Below are positions 33,286-44,599 of a DNA stretch of 64,000 bases, piece after piece. Each line of letters opens with the position of its first letter. Positions within the stretch are counted from its first letter, which is position 1. Made by a program: the position numbers and the translations under genes. Origin of the DNA: Prorocentrum cordatum (lineage: Eukaryota; Sar; Dinophyceae; Prorocentrales; Prorocentraceae); NCBI GenBank assembly GCA_963575745.1, contig CAUYUJ010018876.1:1-64000 (forward strand). The letters are read 5' to 3'. Below the pieces are notes generated by a model that did no database searches, had not been told where the DNA came from, and worked only from the letters and a program-made list of their open reading frames with translations.

Positions 33286-34561
33286 AGCACCATGGCGACC
33301 ACCGCTCGCGCGTGGTCACCTGGAAGGCATGCTAGGGGAACAAACAATGACATAAACATAACAACTCGGAGGCCCGCTCGGATTTCTCGGATCGGCGCTC
33401 GACCCCCCTCCCTGGCGCGCGGAGCGCGCCAGGTGCGGCGCCGGAGGCGGCGCCAGGGGGCCCCAGCGCCGATCCGAGAAATCCGCGCGGACTTTCGCGG
33501 ACTTATGTCATTGTTTATTCCCCTACATGCGGCACGCACGAGTGGAACGACGCTCTGCAGGCCAGCGGGTGCAAGTGCAGGAAGTGCTCGCCGCAGGCGC
33601 GCCTGTACAAGAGCGAGAGCAAAAAACGACCAGGGTTCGGCGTCGACTCGGGACATCGTGGACTCGAGCAAGACTCAGCCCACAGTCCAGGGCCTGCTCG
33701 CGCAGGCACCGGCCATCACCAGAGGCCCCATGCTGAAGCATGTGCTGGTGTCCCACACGCACGCGCTCGAGAAGGGCGCGCAGGCGTCGCCCGGCACGGT
33801 CTCAGCGGGCGAAGCAGTGCGCGGCGGCGAGCAGAGGGCGCCTGGAAGCAGGCTTCCCTCCAGCACGAGCAGGCAGCAGCGCAGGTCTCGCGGTGCCAGG
33901 AAAGCCTGGTCAAGGCCCAGCTGCGCGAGGCAGAGGTGGCGAAAGCGCTGGCCGCGGCCACGATCAGCAGGCGAATGGCCGCGCAGACGCTCGCCCGCGA
34001 GACGGGCGTCGCGCAGTCAGCCACCTCGCCAGCGCAGCAGGACGGTGCAGGAGGAGGCCCGGCAGCCAACGGCATCGGTGGCAGCGGCGAGGGCCCTCCT
34101 CTCATCGACCTGACTTGGGACGCCACCGTTTTCGACGTTGATGGCATGGAGTGTTCCGAGGAGGAGCAGAAGTTCATGGACCAGTTCGAGGTGGACCTGC
34201 AGCAGACCAAGGCCGAGGAGATCCGCCAGTGGAAGACCTCGGCAGCCGACCTCAAAAAGAAGCTGCTGGAGCGCCTGCAGAAGAAGAGGAAGACCGAGGC
34301 CGCGGACGGCACCGCGGCGGCGGCGGCTGGCGATGGCAGCGGCGGCCCAGCGCAGCCCTCGTCAGCGCCTTCGACTGCGGCCCCGCTGGTGCGCCAGCGG
34401 CTCCGTCGGGCGAGGAGATCGAGCAGGATGCGCAGAAGGTCCGCATGGCCAAGGTGGCGGGCGAGCGAGCGGCAGTGGCAGCAGCGGCGGCAGCGGCGGC
34501 AGTAGGGCCTCAGCAGGCTCCTTCGCCCGCCGCGGCCGCGGCGGCCACCGCCGCGGCGTGA
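33286..34561 (+). pseudogene. LINE-2 ORF1: Cys motif and coiled coil, interrupted
   Basis: Disregarding the foldback insertion, one frame reads VVTWKAC directly into GTHEWNDALQASGCKCRKC. This is a W...C...C-x-C-x2-C arrangement like the Cys motif of the other LINE's ORF1. The coding signal then moves between frames: TVQGLLAQAPAITRGPMLKH near 33680-33740, then AKALAAATISRRMAAQTLAR and KAEEIRQWKTSAADLKKKLL (33930-34300). The latter is heptad-rich and followed by a Lys/Arg-rich basic patch. The frames are broken and not translatable as one protein. Confidence 0.6.
33333..33525. mobile_element. 193-bp foldback (MITE-like) element with 5-bp target duplication CATGC
   Basis: Terminal inverted repeats of about 60-67 bp (33333-33399 and 33465-33525) start TAGGGGAA(C/T)AAACAATGACATAA and converge on ATTTCTCGGATCGGCGCT. 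The centre holds nested GC hairpins (CTGGCGCGCGGAGCGCGCCAG-like). CATGC flanks both ends (33328-33332 and 33526-33530). Removing the element and one CATGC rejoins the LINE ORF1 Cys-motif frame, which confirms the boundaries. It has no coding capacity and depends on a transposase elsewhere. Confidence 0.93.
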
Positions 34562-34689
34562 ACCGTGGAGACGGCTGGGGCCTCGGCGATCCCTCCAGCC
34601 AGCCTTGCCGCAGGGTCACAGGACGCCGAGGACGGCGTCCGCCAGCTCACGGAGACGCAGGAGGACGAGGGCAGTGACAGTGGGGACTG

Positions 34690-35247
34690 TTCCATGTTTT
34701 TCGCGAGCGTCACCGCGCTGGGGACGAAGTCGTGGGCCTACTTCGGGAGCCGCGAAGTGCAGGAGAAGTGCCAGTATATGGGCATCGTGGAGTCCCGCGT
34801 GCTGGGGGGCGGACCCAGTCGCAGCGAATGGGCTCGCAGGGTGCAGGCCACCAAGTGGCGCTAACTCGACAGCGGCGCGCGTGGCTCGGGCAAGGGGAAG
34901 TCCGAGGCGGCGCGCGAGAGGGCCGCAGGTGGCGGAGGGGTCTTTCTGGCTCGCAGCTACAGGCGAGTGCAGCGTTTCACGGATAAGGCCCGCGACTGCC
35001 CGACTACTGCACTGCGGGCTGCGACGCCTTCGACGGTTTCATGCCCGCCATCGTCCACTAGAAGGGCTATTCGCGCGTGGTCATCATCGCGCGCGGTCTG
35101 CCCAGCATCGTTTTCACGACGGGAAATCATTCTCGTTTCTGCAAGGTCGGCGCCTTCGTCTGGGGCCTGCAGTTGCCGCGGTTCATCCCAGGCGATGTCA
35201 ACATCGACGTTGGCATCGTGGCCCGCTCTGAATTTTTGAAAATTCGC
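34690..35247 (+). pseudogene. LINE-2 APE-type endonuclease, broken
   Basis: A first segment reads FFASVTALGTKSWAYFGSRE then CQYMGIVESRVLGG, where the Glu of VES is in the place of the metal-binding Glu. After a stop at 34862 and frame changes, VVIIARGLPSIVFTTGN and FIPGDVNIDVGIVARSEFLK (about 35180-35240) match the late strands, with GDVN in the GDFN position. The terminal His motif is not found, because sequence beyond 35345 is replaced by a tetranucleotide array. Confidence 0.5.
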
Positions 35248-35347
35248 CGGCCATATCATGAAGGACGCCTGTGGAGTATGCGTGTTTTGGCAGCGCGGGG
35301 AACTCACAGCTGGAGTATATTATCGCAGGGTCGGCCTGCATTCTATA

Positions 35348-35349
35348 TA

Positions 35350-35416
<67 letters not shown>

Positions 35417-35657
35417 ATGTATGTATGTATGTATGTATGTATGTATGTATGTATGTATATATATGTATGTATGTATGTATGCATGTATGTATGGATGTAT
35501 TGACGTATGTATGTATGTATGTATGTATGTAGGTAGGTAGGTAGGTAGGTAGGTATGCATGCATGCATGCATGCATGCATGCATGTATGTATGTATGTAT
35601 GCATGTATGTATGTATATATGTACGTATGTATGCATGTATGCATGCATGCATGTATG

Positions 35658-35689
<32 letters not shown>

Positions 35690-35956
35690 TGTATGTATGT
35701 ATGTATGTATGTATGTATGCATGCATGCATGCATGCATGCATGCATGCATGTATGTATGTATGTATGTATGCATGCATGTATGTGTGTATGTATGTATGT
35801 ATGTATGTGTTTATGCATGCATGCATGCATGCATGCATGCATGCATGCATGCATGCATGCATGTATGTATGTATGTATGTATGTATGTATGTATGTATGT
35901 ATGTATGTATGTATGTATGTATGTATGTATGTATGTATGTATGTATGTATGTATAG
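35348..35956. repeat. (CTGT)n-(ATGT)n-(AGGT)n-(ATGC)n tetranucleotide array
   Basis: Pure CTGT to about 35414, then ATGT interspersed with blocks of AGGT (35530-35555) and ATGC (35556-35585, 35717-35750, 35813-35862), all in tetranucleotide phase. Similar arrays are at 57887-58568 and 62276-62450. Confidence 0.97.
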
Positions 35957-37499
35957 ATTCGTGGCGTTGAGGGTGTCAATCATGTTCCTTGGCGCCCGCG
36001 CTGCGGGCTAGAGCGTTGCGGGGGCGAAGGGCAGCCGCTCTTGATGCGGAAGTTCGTCGCTGCCCCTGGGCCCCCTCGCGTCGAGCGGCCTCGCCAGGGC
36101 CCAGCAGCGGGCTCCAAATCCAGCCGGCTCGCGTCGCTCGGTCCCTTCAGTGCGAGACCCCTCGAGAAAAGAACGCAGCCCTGTGCGACGAGTTGTTTTC
36201 GATCTCTCGCGGCGCTCGCCCGAGGCAGACCCCGAGGGGTGAATCCGACAGTGGCGACGTCGAGGCCCGGGTGCCTTCCGCGCCCCCCCCCCGGCCCCGA
36301 GCGATGCGTTCCGCGAGGAATGCGACCCGTTTTGTCTTGGGGCCGGCGAGGGGGAGGGGCGTCCCTGGGCGCGCGAGTCCTGTTTCAGGCCCGCCGTGGT
36401 CGGGGGCTCCGGGGGCCCTCTGGTCTCCGACTCCAGCTGTGGCCACAGTGGCAAGGGGCCCGACGGGTCTCTCACTTGCGCCGGCAGATCCCAACCTTCC
36501 AGCATCGGTCCCGCGTCTGACGCATCGCCCAGCATGCCTGCGGGGGAGAGCGGGGCCCCGCCCGGCGATCGTTCCGCCGGCGGAGCTGGCTCCATCTCCC
36601 TTGCTGATGCTGCTGCCGCTCCTCCTTTCCCCTCCTCGTCTGCCACTTGGTCCGTCGCCTCAGCTCAAGACCTTTGGCCCGCTCTTTCTTCAGATTCCGC
36701 GTTGCCCGCCGCGCGCCAGTCCTCGGCGCGTCGCGTTGGGCAGGAGCGCGTGCGCGTCGGCAGCAGATCCGCGTCGTGGACCAGAGCTGTCGAACGAGCC
36801 ATCTCGCTTCGCCGCGGTGTCGACAGTCCACGTCAGTCGAGAGCAGGCGGCTTCAGACTCGCGATCGCGCCGGTGCAGCTGACCTTGCGCGCGCGCGAGC
36901 AGCCGCTGCGCGATCTGGCGGCGGGTTGGCGGGCCAGCGCCCACTGAGTCATGCAGAAGTTGCCCCGCCATCGTTGCAGGAAGAACGGGCCAGGTCAGAC
37001 TTGGCACCTGTGTGCAGCAGCGGAGAAGATCGGTGACGGTGCTCCAGTTGGCGCTGAACCAACCAAGTTTTGCAGTTTCGGTCGGTGGCAGGAGTTGCGT
37101 GGCGACCTCCTGCGGCTGGACAGCGTCGGCGTTGGGCGCATCGAGCATCTGGGGCCGTGGACTTTCAAGGGCGCCGGGCGCGCCGGAGCCAGAGCTGCGT
37201 CGTCGTCGCCTCGGTCTTTCCAGGATTGGATTTCGCCCGCGCCCGCTGCGGTGGCGACCCGCGAGAGCCTTGAGGGCCCCCGGCCTGTCAGTGACGAACT
37301 GGATTTCGAGCCTCATTGCATTGCGCGCCCGCTGGGCATCATCGACGCGAACGCCAAGAAATACTAAGCCTTGCGGAGCTCAGAGTCCCTGACATGCGCA
37401 GCCTGGAACGACGTGTATTCTTGTATTTGTGCCCATGCCAGAGTCGAGCCGCTGGGGCCGAACGCGGTGCCAGAGCTGCGACGCGAGCTGTCTTCGGCC

Positions 37500-38800
37500 G
37501 AAGAGCAATGCGCGCATGGGCATCGACCAGCTCTCCCCGCTCGACGTAGAGAGAGTGCCCGACCTTGCTCTCGAGTGTTTCTGCCAGTTGCGTGCCATGA
37601 TCGAGGAGGGCCTCTCCCGGCGCCGGCAGGTCTTGGCCGTGGTGGGCCGCCTGGTGGGGGGAAAGGGCGGAGGCGACAGGGTCATGGGCCTGCTGGCGAT
37701 GCTTGCAGGATCTGGCCCATGCGCAGGGGACCACTCGCGAGGCAGTGGTCGGCGGAGCACGAGCCCGCGCGGGGCGCGGCGGCGGTCGACGACAGCGCGC
37801 TGAGGCGCGCGCGCGCCTTCCTCCGCGCGCTCGACGACGAGGCGGCGTCCGCGATGGACGCGCCTCGCGGCCATTCGCTCGTGGACATTCAGTCCTTCTG
37901 CGACAGTATTGAGTTTGGTCCTTGAGCCCGAGGGATTATCAAGTTGGGCTATCCACCCGCGGTTCCTGTCCTGGACGTACAACTTGGTTTGGGCCCAAGG
38001 GCCGTTGCTCAGTTGGATTCGTTCGCAGACTTGTTTCAGCCTTCACGGTCAGTGGTCGAAGGACTGCGCGACGTCGCTCGATGCGCCTAGTGCATGACTT
38101 ATTGGGTTGTTCAGCGGCTGTGCATCTCTCATCCTACCTTGTCTGAGAGGCTCTGGGTAGACGCCCTGTCGTAGCGAGTGTCAGGATCACGGTCTCACGT
38201 TCGGGCCGCCCTCATCAAAGGGGGCACCCTGGCGGCCGAGCTCCTCGGGGGCCAGCAGTTGAGCCTCTCCCCGAAGAGCGTCCTGACCTGCTCGCGCCCC
38301 GAGTTGCCCGTGCGTTGGGGAGGCGGTCCGTCCTGATCTCCCCCGCTCTTCAGGCCGGCTACCTAGGGGCAGACCTGGGAGGGCGACCGCGCGCGCGAGA
38401 CGGCGAGGAAGCGCGTCGCCACGGGCGGGGGCCAAGCAGCCGCGCGTAGGGGCTTCGCTCGAGCGGCTCGTCGCTTTCGCGCCGCGGCCATGTTCCAGGG
38501 GGCTGGGCCCCGAGCGGTCTCTCCTACGAGCGCCGGGCCTGCGGCGTCCACGGCGGCCGCGTGGTCGAGCCGCGCAGGGGGCTCGCCGCGGCGGCTGGGG
38601 TGACGCGCTGCGGCCGCTGCGCCGCGACGCTGCTGGCCGCCCGCGTGCCGGGCGGAGGCCCAGGTTTGGTTTTGCCCCGCCAGCGTTTAGCAGCGGTGTT
38701 TCAGCGCGTGGCTCGGAGAGCCCGGGGCCGGGCCGAGCGCGTGGCCGCGGGCTTGCCAGCAGTTAAGCTGTCTTGCGGAGGCCGACCGAGCTCGACATGT
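37500..38800 (+). pseudogene. LINE-2 reverse transcriptase, frameshifted
   Basis: RT landmarks occur in order but in several frames: GIDQLSPLDVERVPDLALEC (about 37515), GRLVGGKGGGDRVMGLLAML (about 37650), IWPMRRGPLARQW (about 37716), motif A GHSLVDIQSFCDSIEFG (about 37870-37920), then LWVDALSQRVSGSRSHVRAA (about 38150-38210), where the YxDD-like active site has decayed to WVDA. LSLSPKSVLTCSRPELP follows (about 38260-38310). All of this marks an inactive copy of the same LINE class as the minus-strand element. Confidence 0.6.
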
Positions 38801-39149
38801 TCGCGGACTTTTGCTTTATTGTTTTTTTTGGTTGTTTTCTCTTCGCTGCCGCTGAATTGGGCGCGTCGAATGACATCGCCGATGGCAGGTCTTGCTGAAA
38901 ATCCACTGCTGGTCAGTTCTTTGCCTTGGATCAGGCGGCCCCGCTTCTGGGTGATTTGCGGAGACCCCTTCAGCGGACGGCGATGGAGGAAGGCAGCGAA
39001 GCATTTTTTCGGCAGCGGGCTCGGAGGGGTGCAGATCTTCTCAGCCTTCGCGAGTCTGTTCATGAGTCGCAGTTCGTTTGCAAAGGCCGTCAACTTGCTG
39101 AGCTGATGGCCCCGGTCGCCTCGGGCGGCGCGTGGGCCAATCTTCGGAA

Positions 39150-39240
39150 GCAGGAGGCAGGGCTTCGAGAGTCGGCCGAGTTCGGGCATTGCGGGCACCA
39201 GGTCGAGTCAGCCGTCCATCGCATCTGAGCGCGCGAGGGC
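39150..39240 (+). pseudogene. LINE-2 Cys/His linker
   Basis: ESAEFGHCGHQVESAVHRI followed by a stop. The C/H spacing resembles the C-x2-C...H knuckle before RNase H in the other LINE. Confidence 0.35.
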
Positions 39241-39439
39241 AACGAGGGTTCCGGCGCCTTCACGGAGTCCCAGGGCTACAGCCACGAGGCCGCCGTGGAG
39301 CAGGAGGCGCACGCTTGTTTTTGGATGCGGGGCCTGGCCCCCGCCGGCTGGGCGCGCGTGGCGGAGCCGCCGGACGCGGGGCAGTAGGTCACGGGCAACA
39401 TCGACGGGCACCTGGCGCCAGGTTGCTTGGGCGACGGCT

Positions 39440-39910
39440 CGGAGGAGGCCCGCTGCTGGTGTTCGGCGACGCCTCAGGAGGTGCGAACGCCGTGGGCGTG
39501 CGTCTGAGGCGCGCTGGGGTGGTCGTGACGGTCATCGCCGACTTCGCGCCCGTGCAGATGGGGCCCTGCGCGCTGGGCCGCTGGCAGGGAAGGGCCAATC
39601 GGTTCCTCGAGGCGAGATCGCGGCCTTCGAGGTCACGATCCGCCGGTCGCCGGTGCAGAGGGTGGTGGGAGGGTCTGGCCATGTCGCGAGCTGGGCCCCG
39701 CGCCGACCTGCGGCGCGCCGTGGGTGCCGCGCTGGCGGCCCAGGGGCGCGACCACTCCTGCATCGTCGTCTTCCAGGTCCCCTCCCACCTAGAGGGCGAG
39801 GAGGTGGCGCGCAGGCAGCTGCCCAGTTGGCTCATCCGGGGCCGCGCGGCAGTCGATGAGCTTGCGGGGGCTGCGGCAGGCCTCGCCAGAGCTCCAGCCG
39901 AGGATCGCCA
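39440..39910 (+). pseudogene. LINE-2 RNase H remnant
   Basis: LLVFGDASGGANAVGVRLRR supplies the first Asp strand. After a frame change the Glu helix is represented by FLEAEIAAFEVTIRRS. CIVVFQVPSHLEGEEVARRQ then PSWLIRGRAAVDELAGAAAG give the His loop and the terminal DELA Asp helix. Order and spacing fit RNase H, but the frames are broken. Confidence 0.5.
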
Positions 39911-40112
39911 TCGTGTGAAGCTGGCCGAGCCGAAGGCCAGCCGCGTGAGGAGGAGGAGGCTCCTGCGCGTCGCATTCGAGGTGCTCCGGTCGGAGCGTCT
40001 TAGCACTGCGCGTTCTCGAGCGAGCCAGCCGCGCGAGGGCGCTGCGCCTGTCCCGCTACCTTCTCCCCCCCTCTTCCTGTCGAGCGGCGCCCGCCGCCCG
40101 CCCCGGCGATAG

Positions 40113-40502
40113 CTGCTCGCAACGCGTCTCAGCACGTCCCGACCGAGGGCGGTCGAGCCTGTGGCGCTTGCTTCTCGTCGAGTTCCATGCCCGAGTTTTG
40201 TGCCTGGCTAGAGAGTGTTTGCGCGCCTCTCGAGGCTGTTGACGGGCGTCCGCTCATATTGCCTGCATGCTATCTGTGGGGGTTCGGCCCACCATCGCAT
40301 AATTTGTGATTCCACGTTATGCTTTGTATCTGGTTTTGCAGATTGCGCGGCTTTTTCTGTCAAAACCAACTCAGGGTCTAGCAAAGGCTTGCAGCGTTGA
40401 GTCCATAGCAATCACGCGCCGCGAGTATTTAGTCCGAAAATCTCGCGGAGTCTTGAGCTTCAGCCTTTAATCGCTCTTGTGATAGCGGGGTATCCTGGAA
40501 TA
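40113..40502. other. Probable LINE-2 3' region, non-coding
   Basis: No coding signal; moderately AT-richer sequence between the RNase H remnant and the CCT tract. Confidence 0.35.
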
Positions 40503-40597
40503 TCCTCCTCCTCCTCCTTCTCCTAATTCCTCCTCCTCCTCCTCCTCCCTCCTCCTCCTCCTCCTCCTCCTCCTCCTCCTCCTCCTCCTCCTCCTAG
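40503..40597. repeat. (CCT)n tract at the 3' side of the plus-strand LINE
   Basis: CCTCCTCCTT... then pure CCT to 40597. Confidence 0.95.
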
Positions 40598-41103
40598 CCG
40601 CCGTGAGGGGCTCAGGAACTTGTTCGGCCGCGCCGCGCGCAGGAGTTCCCCCCATCGGCGCGCTTCGCCCCCCCTTCCGATAGAGGGCGCGGCCGGATGA
40701 GGGGGGGTGCAGAGAATGGCGAGGGAGAGAGCGCCAGCATTCTTATCCACTCGCCGTACTTTGTACTGCGCGTTGCATGCCTTGTGTTCTTGCTCATCGA
40801 CTTGCTCCTTGCGGACGAGCGCGAACGATCTCATGGGCCTCGCCTTTATGCGGTGGGAAAGGCGGCAACTTCAAAAAACACATTGCGTTAGAAGATGGCT
40901 TATTTCAACGCAGATGCAATTAGCATCGCCCTGACAAGATGAAGCGGCAGCCATGAGAATTATTGATCTGTCTTGGAAGTGTGGTTGGAAGATCCCGAAC
41001 AGACCTTGACATAATGCGACAATTCATCGAATCGAGCAAAACCATGTTGAAAACATCGCTGCATAGCACGGCCCCGATGGTGATAGCGAAGGGCTAACTA
41101 CTA

Positions 41104-41760
41104 ATGATATCATTCACAAGCGGGCCAAGCAGAACTGGCCGATGGAACGGTTGGATCGCGTTGTTGAAAAAGACGCAGCGCATGCAGTATTCAAGAATTC
41201 TGGGACATTGCCCACAACATCAAAATGACGACGCCACGTGCCCCGAGCCTTTATCGTGGTTCCTACCATTGCCATTTGCGATGATACAACGCAGCCCAAT
41301 GAGTTTATGATTTCTCTCGCGCGGGACGGGCTTCGCTGGAAACCATAATCCAAATTTTGGTGGAAGAGGGTTGCCTTGCAGCTGCCAGCAATGACCAAAC
41401 AAGACTTAAAGAGCTAACTGCTGCATTTTTTGAGTTGTCAGAAGCGCCTGGAGGGCCGAGGGGATATGATGTTGCGCGGGGTCAGCTTTTTGACGAGCTT
41501 TTGGGCGCTTTGGGAGACACCGAGGAAACACACAAAATGGACCGTCTGACAAAACACGAAACATCTGTTATTGCCTGGAGGGGATCTTCGGAGGAACCAC
41601 GCCGTGCAAAACGCAGCTTTCACGAATTACGTTGATTTCAAACACTGGACGAAGTTATCGATGCATTGCATAGTTGGACAACTGTTGGAGTCACAAAGCG
41701 AAACGGGGATGTGTATACACTTGCGATGCCCAGGTAAAAAAGGGAACGGCGCGCATTTGG
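41104..41760 (+). pseudogene. Unidentified coding-like fragment in shifting frames
   Basis: Protein-like segments occur in different plus frames: HKRAKQNWPMERLDRVV (41118 on), FMISLARDGLRWKP (about 41308), AAASNDQTRLKELTAAFFEL and GQLFDELLGALGDTEETHKM (41357-41635), and NYVDFKHWTKLSMHCIVGQL (about 41625-41690). Base composition is lower in GC than the surroundings. I do not recognise a family. It may be an old pseudogene or an intron-bearing gene fragment. Confidence 0.3.
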
Positions 41761-41764
41761 TGCG

Positions 41765-42295
41765 TCGTCACCTGTTCTTAAGAGCGCTGGCTGGCTCCGC
41801 TCGGCCACCCACTGGTTGCCGCGGCTGTCGCCTCCCCGCGGCTCCCCTCTCGCCCCCCCCTCTGGTCGGGGGCCTCGCTCCCGGGCTTGCTCCCTCGGCT
41901 TTCCTCTCCCCTTTCTTCTCCCCTCGCTCGCTGCGCGCCCCTTGCCCCGCGGGGCGGCGGACCCTCCTCGGACGGTGGAGCCGCGAGCCTCTGACCACCT
42001 GCAGACGGGCCTTCGATGGCACGTGCATGCTGTGCCTCCGTGGGGCCCCCCGCCCAGGAGGCCTGGACCGCCCCCTCCCCCTGCCGCCTGCGGGTGGGTA
42101 GCCCCAGCTCTCCCTTGCCCCCCTCGGCCTCGATTGGTGGATGGCTTCGGGCCCCCACCCCTCGAGGAGGGGGGGAAGGGGGCGGGGGGGGGGCTACTAG
42201 CCCCCCCGCTCGGAGTGCCAAAAGGCCTCACCGCCGTGTCGCCTCCGAGGATGGAGTTGTTCGGTGCGTTCCCTGGGGCGCGTAGGCCGGCCTCG
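41765..42295. other. C-rich unique sequence
   Basis: CCCCTCTC-rich DNA with long spurious frames on both strands and no domain. Confidence 0.4.
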
Positions 42296-42301
42296 TCTGA
42301 C

Positions 42302-42410
42302 CCTGCCTTGCCTTGCCTTGCCTTGCCTTGCCTTGCCTTGCCTTGCCTTGCCTTGCCTTGCCTTGCCTTGCCTTGCCTTGCCTTGCCTTGCCTTGCCTTG
42401 CCTTGCCTCC
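42302..42410. repeat. (CCTTG)n pentanucleotide array, about 21 copies
   Basis: Perfect CCTTG repeats for about 105 bp, passing directly into a CCT tract. Confidence 0.98.
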
Positions 42411-42606
42411 TCCTCCTCCTGCTCCTCCTTCTTCTCCTCCTCCTCCTCCTCCTCCTTCTTCTTCTCCTCCTCCTCCTCCTCCTCCTCCTCCTCCTCCTCC
42501 CTCCTCCTCATCCTCCTCCTCCTCCTCCTCCTCCTCCTCCTCCTCCTCCTCGCCCTCCTCCCTCCTCCCCCTGGGCGGCGGCCGCGCCCCCCCCCCCCCC
42601 CCCCCT
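42411..42606. repeat. (CCT)n tract and C run
   Basis: CCT/CTT triplets to about 42560, then a C homopolymer at about 42588-42604. Confidence 0.95.
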
Positions 42607-42884
42607 CCCCGCGGCAGGTCTGGGGGCGGCGACCCGTACGAGGACTTGGATGACATCCACAAGGCGAGGGGTGACCCTTCGCCCGAGTTCGGCGGCGAGC
42701 GAGGGGGCGAAGTGAGAAGGAAAAGGCCTTCTCAGAAGGTTCGGAAGTTCCCCGGCCTTCTGCGACGTTTTCTGAGCCTTCCTCGACATTTCCCCCCCCC
42801 TTCGCACGCCGCCGACGGGTGACCCTTCGCTGGAATGACCCTTCGTTCGGTAGCAGATCAGGGGAGCCTTGTATACCCTCGCAA

Positions 42885-43015
42885 TTCCGTCTGTAGCGTC
42901 TATTAGCGTCGATTGCCGTCTGGGAATCGACGAGATAGTGCAGATGAAGCGTCGATCAGCGTCGACTAGCGTCGATTTACCGTCGATCAGCGTCGATTTG
43001 GCGTCGACTGGCTCC
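42885..43015. repeat. AGCGTCGATT minisatellite, locus 1
   Basis: AGCGTC(G/T)A(T/C)(T/C)(A/T/C) words recur with 10-12-bp phase. The same word series is found at 61084-61120. Confidence 0.7.
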
Positions 43016-43239
43016 CCATGCGCTGCAACCGAACCTTCGCTGGAGTTACCCTTCGCTGGAGTGACCTTTGGTGTGGGCCCATTGGGGCGCCCCGACTGCC
43101 GAACGCGATTCGCGCTTATGCTTGTTGGTTCCCCGGTGGCTCCCGACAACCGTGCACCAGAGGTGACTCTTACCCAGGGTCGCCCTTGCGTGTAGACAAA
43201 GGGCGAAGGCTTCGCCGTGAGAGACCGGGCCGTTGCGGA

Positions 43240-44015
43240 GCACGGGAAGTTCAGGGGGTGGTGTCGGGCGCTCGTGGACAGACCAGCACGCCGCTTGCAG
43301 TTTTTTTTGTTTTGACATCCACGGCCACAGACCCTCGCCAGGGGCGAAGCACGTGATGAAGAGGCCCAGGAGCGTGGACATCACGATCCAGATAATGTGC
43401 AGCGAGACATTCGAGTAGTGATTCTCCACCCGCCCACGATGAAAGAAAACACCGAAGACACGATCGCGGAGGCCAGCAGTGCCAGGAAGCCACGTACAAC
43501 GCGTGCGGCGCCAGGCGCCAGGAAGCCACATACAAGACAAACTCCATACCCACGAACAACAATGAATGCCAGAGCCTCCGAAGTCTGCCAGAGTGAACAA
43601 GAACATGCTTGTGTCGAATATCAGCGGCACTTCGACGTCAAGCGAAAAGGCGGTCCTCGCCAGGGTCGGGCGCCAGCCCAAGAGGTACCCGAGGGCGGTC
43701 TGGAGCAGCACGAGCCTCGGCATCGGACCCGCCCGCTTGAACGTCGGCGCTATCCTCGACGAGGTCCACGGCGCCCTGGATGAAGACGTGGACCTCCTGG
43801 CTCCGACCAGCTCCGCCAACAGAGTGCACCTCCCTGCACGTGCACAGCGCCCGCGTGGGAACGTCCGCGGCCCGCCTGGCCCGCGAGGCTCGCCCTCCAG
43901 CGCCGCCGGGCCCGCGACCGCAGGCGGCGGGGGCATGGCGGCGGCCGCAGCGGCAGGGCAGTGATCCCCCGTGGGGGCCCGAGCCGCTCCGCAGCCCCAG
44001 AGCCCCGACGTCACG
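43240..44015 (-). pseudogene. Coding-like segment with hydrophobic stretches (unidentified)
   Basis: The minus strand is open from 44014 to past 43240 and includes hydrophobic runs: RLVLLQTALGYLLGW, VPLIFDTSMFLFTLADFGG and NVSLHIIWIVMSTLLGLFIT. In another frame FLALLASAIVSSVFSFIVGG lies between them. This suggests a multi-pass membrane protein read across at least one frame change or intron. No family is recognised; I checked for a rhodopsin-like Lys helix and did not find one. Confidence 0.3.
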
Positions 44016-44599
44016 ATCTTTTCCTAACGTCGACCCCCAGAGGTCTGGACCCATTCCCCGGGGCTGGTCTTGCATGCCGAGTCGTTTTTTGTTGACGGCC
44101 CCGAGGCCCGGGAAAGGCCCCCAGAGGCAGAAGATAGCGAAACACCCCCCGTCGTGATCTTTGTGTTACTCGAGGGGGGTCTGGGGCGCGTGGCCGTCGG
44201 CGGGGCAGCGATCCCCGCAGGACCCCCCAGCGGCTGTTCCAGGCCCAGGCCCGAGAGCGCGACTGCGCCGCACGGGCACCGCAAATGCCACCCAGCAGCG
44301 GGAGCGGCAGCCAGCACCCGGCGACAGGGTCGACGGGCGGGGCATCGGCGCGCAGGCCACCGTCGCGGGCACGGACGCCTGGCGGTCTCTTCCTTCTTGT
44401 GGTGCTTCTTCCTCCCTGGCCTCCGCGGCTGGCTCTCTCTCTCTCTCCTGGCGTCTCGCCTTGCCCCTGTGTTGTGTGGTGCCTCCGCTGTTCCCCAGCT
44501 GCCCCTCCCGCGTCGGTCGGCCCCCTGTCCCTCGCGTCCGTCCGTCCGCCTCGTTCGGCTGTCCGCTCCAGGCGTCGGGCGGCCCGCAAGTCGAAGGGC

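Larger units (their letters stand above)
33150..40112 (+). mobile_element. Degenerate full-length LINE (LINE-2), split by two later events
   Basis: Plus-strand fragments follow the same order as the 13-19 kb LINE: ORF1 with Cys motif and coiled coil (33286-34561), APE endonuclease (34690-35247), RT (37500-38800), Cys/His linker (about 39150-39230) and RNase H (39440-39910). Frames shift often. A 193-bp foldback element (33333-33525) and a 0.6-kb CTGT/ATGT array (35348-35956) interrupt it. The unassigned stretch 35960-37490 presumably held the endonuclease C-terminus and pre-RT connector. CCT tracts lie on both sides (33045-33142 and 40503-40597). Boundaries are estimates. Confidence 0.7.

Noticed and set aside
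43240-44015. Microbial rhodopsin gene
   Set aside because: Hydrophobic stretches are present, but no retinal-binding Lys helix or helix C signature could be found in any frame.
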